From assembly GCA_041493205.1 (NCBI GenBank), contig JBGPYM010000099.1:1-10350 (forward strand): a stretch of DNA of 10,350 nucleotides. The letters are read 5' to 3'. The DNA comes from JBGPYM01 sp041493205 (GTDB lineage: Bacteria; Bacteroidota; Ignavibacteria; UBA10030; UBA6906). The first letter of the stretch is position 1, and each line of letters starts with the position of its first letter. Positions 8,894-10,350 of this stretch are shown one piece after another. A program made the position numbers and the translations under genes. The notes under the pieces are model-generated. The model was not told the DNA's origin and made no database searches. It saw nothing but the letters and a program-made list of their open reading frames with translations.

Positions 8894-9547
8894 TTAGTGG
8901 GCCCAGAGAAAATAGAGCGGCATGGCGGCAAAGGCGATGGGAATCAGCAGCCAGAAGACGAGTCCCGCCGCATCGATCAGCCAGTCGTATTTCTTGTGGC
9001 GCAGACCGAACGTTTGAAACGCCGACTGAAACCCGTGCTTCAGATGGTAGGCCAGAAACACCAGCGCGACAAGGTAAAACGTGACGTACCACGGATGCCG
9101 GAATGCCTCCCGGACGAGCTCGTACATCGTTTCACCAGCGGAGAAAAACCGCGAGTGCACGAAAAACGTGTTCACGTGGACGACAAGAAAGACCAGCACA
9201 AATGCGCCGGTCACGAACGCCGACCGTGAGGCAAGAGTGCTGTTCTCCTGCGGCCTGTTCTCATTGTAGGGGACCGGACGCGCCATCCTGTTGGCCACCC
9301 AGAGCCATGTGCCGATAAAACCGTGCAGCAGAAACCCCGCAAAAAGAACCACCTCCAGCGGCCGGATGAGCGGATACGTTGCCATGAACTCGGCGTATGC
9401 GTCAAACGTCCCACCCTCGTCCCCTTTGAAAAGAAACAGATTGATGCCAAGATGGACGACGAGGAAGCTGCACAGGAAAAATCCCGTCAGCCCCATCAGG
9501 AGCTTGCGCCCGACGGAGGATGTAAGGAACGCGGTGAATCTTGTCAT
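8894..9547 (-). CDS. sdhC: succinate dehydrogenase cytochrome b subunit (di-heme, five helices)
   Basis: This is the membrane anchor of complex II, carrying two haems b and the quinone site. The 217-residue protein has five hydrophobic segments at about 16-38, 62-85, 108-133, 151-172 and 190-215. Four histidines fall inside helices one to four (H32, H75, H124, H168), matching the haem-ligand pattern known for the B. subtilis single-anchor enzyme. No separate sdhD is present, as expected for this class, which usually works with menaquinone. The frame is open upstream to 9742, but I choose the ATG at 9547. The protein then begins at MTRFTAFLTSSVGRKLLMGL, a typical start of this family, whereas the longer form would run through the promoter and into ftsX. 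The ribosome binding site is weak. It is the first gene of the sdhCAB operon. Confidence 0.94.
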   Translation of the reverse strand: MTRFTAFLTSSVGRKLLMGLTGFFLCSFLVVHLGINLFLFKGDEGGTFDAYAEFMATYPLIRPLEVVLFAGFLLHGFIGTWLWVANRMARPVPYNENRPQENSTLASRSAFVTGAFVLVFLVVHVNTFFVHSRFFSAGETMYELVREAFRHPWYVTFYLVALVFLAYHLKHGFQSAFQTFGLRHKKYDWLIDAAGLVFWLLIPIAFAAMPLYFLWAH

Positions 9548-9614
9548 AGTGGGTGTCCCGAAACGTCGGTGAGGGTGAGAACTGGCAAGGATAGCGGTGG
9601 TGAATCGTTGGATA

Positions 9615-9645
9615 CAAACGTACGAAAGAATGTCGACTTCTGCAA
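9615..9645 (-). promoter_or_regulatory. predicted promoter of the sdhCAB operon
   Basis: On the minus strand TTGCAG (9645-9640), a 17-nt spacer and TACGTTTG (9622-9615) form a promoter whose -10 box fits the Bacteroidota consensus TAnnTTTG exactly. It begins 15 bp beyond the ftsX stop and would leave a 5' leader of about 60 nt before sdhC. The layout is nearly the same as the promoter at 5872-5902. No terminator is seen between ftsX and this element, so readthrough from ftsX is possible. Confidence 0.65.
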
Positions 9646-9660
9646 GGAGTTTGCGGGGGC

Positions 9661-10350
9661 TCAGCTCGCCATCGACGGCCGAACGAAGCGGACTACGGAA
9701 ATCAGACTGCCGACCAGACCCAGGAACATGCCGGCCGCACACACGCCGCTGTAAAAGAGCGCGGGCATCTGGAAATACGGCGCATACTCCACTGCCACAA
9801 GCTTCGACACATATTCAAACGCCACGGCCATGATGCCGGCAGCCAGCAGCCCGCCCAGTATGCCTTGCAGGATCCCTTCCATGAGAAACGGCCGCCGGAT
9901 AAATCCCTTCGTCGCGCCGACCAGCTCCATTGTCCGGATGATGCGCCGTTTCGCCTCGATCGTCAGACGGATCGTATTGGACACCAGGAACACCGCCGAG
10001 AGACTGATCAGGATACCGAGGGCGAGCATGGTCTTGTTGACCCCGGCTGCACGCTGATCGATCAGCTCCAGCAGCGCCTTCCGGTACACGACGCTTTCGA
10101 TCCCCTGAATGCCCACCAGACGGTCGTAGATCTCCTTCGTCCTGGCGGAGTTTCTGTACGACGGCTTGAGTGTCAGCTTGAACGAGGGGGGAAGCGGATT
10201 GAAATCGAGCACCGAGTTGATGTCCTCCCCGAATTCCTGTTTGAAGATCAGCGCCGCTTCGTCCTTCGAGATATAAATGACTTTTTCCACCCCTTCGATG
10301 GACGTGACGGTCGCGATCAGTGTGCTGATCTCATCGTCGGTCATCGGCTC
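9661..10350 (-). CDS. ftsX: cell-division protein FtsX, partial (C-terminal 229 residues)
   Basis: FtsX is the membrane partner of the ATPase FtsE and links division to peptidoglycan hydrolase activation. The reading frame enters from the right edge (EPMTDDEIS), so the N-terminus and first membrane helix are outside the window. An internal Met near the edge should not be taken as the start. Visible are most of the extracytoplasmic domain (fragment residues about 1-100, with the family phrase NPLPPSFKLTLK at 51-62) and three membrane helices at about 106-128, 159-181 and 196-221. Between helices are the conserved NTIRLTIEAKRR and MELVGATKGFIRRPFLMEG. It ends at TGA 9661, 15 bp before the sdh promoter. 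FtsE is not visible and should be sought to the right. A generic FtsX-like permease of another transporter is unlikely given the NPLP and LVGAT motifs. Confidence 0.93.
   Translation of the reverse strand, partial: EPMTDDEISTLIATVTSIEGVEKVIYISKDEAALIFKQEFGEDINSVLDFNPLPPSFKLTLKPSYRNSARTKEIYDRLVGIQGIESVVYRKALLELIDQRAAGVNKTMLALGILISLSAVFLVSNTIRLTIEAKRRIIRTMELVGATKGFIRRPFLMEGILQGILGGLLAAGIMAVAFEYVSKLVAVEYAPYFQMPALFYSGVCAAGMFLGLVGSLISVVRFVRPSMAS

Noticed and set aside
8894..9742. A longer sdhC starting at 9742
   Set aside because: The 65 extra residues would overlap ftsX, run through the predicted promoter and put a non-family leader before the usual SdhC start.

Overview
The window is a GC-rich (roughly 60% by eye), densely coded stretch of bacterial chromosome. 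Every gene I can support is on the minus strand, so transcription runs from high to low coordinates. The gene types point to the Bacteroidota/Chlorobiota (FCB) side of the tree: a three-gene succinate dehydrogenase/fumarate reductase with a single five-helix di-heme cytochrome b subunit, two promoters with a TAnnTTTG-like -10 box, and a very large exported TPR protein. I cannot place it below that level; an Ignavibacteria-like or Rhodothermia-like lineage is a guess.

Layout in transcription order. (1) The C-terminal 229 residues of the cell-division protein FtsX (9661 to beyond 10350). (2) A promoter only 15 bp beyond the ftsX stop, then the sdhC-sdhA-sdhB operon (9547 to 6131) for membrane-bound, menaquinone-type complex II. 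(3) A 293-bp gene-free interval (5838-6130) holding four tandem 40-bp repeat units, a rho-independent-type terminator and the next promoter. (4) A tightly packed operon of a 1208-residue exported TPR protein, an unrecognised 440-residue protein and the ribosome-assembly GTPase Obg. Obg runs off the left edge after 296 residues. Its genes are separated by 1 nt and by a 4-nt ATGA overlap.

The most distinctive non-coding signal is a REP-like element found six times. Each copy has a 5' GTAG tetranucleotide, then a perfect 7-bp inverted repeat (CACCGGC/GCCGGTG) around a 6-nt loop. Four copies form the array between the sdhB stop and the terminator, and two fill the sdhA-sdhB gap. Stem and GTAG are identical in all six and only the loop varies. 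This matches the architecture of REP elements mobilised by RAYT (REP-associated tyrosine transposase) enzymes. No such transposase is in the window. The copies probably also act as mRNA hairpins in the sdh transcript.

The second signal is a pair of almost identical promoter layouts (TTGCAG, 17 nt, TACGTTT plus G or A) ahead of sdhC and ahead of the TPR operon. No CRISPR array, tRNA, rRNA, insertion sequence, phage gene or defence system is visible. The protein-coding content is otherwise ordinary housekeeping, apart from the uncharacterised 440-residue protein.
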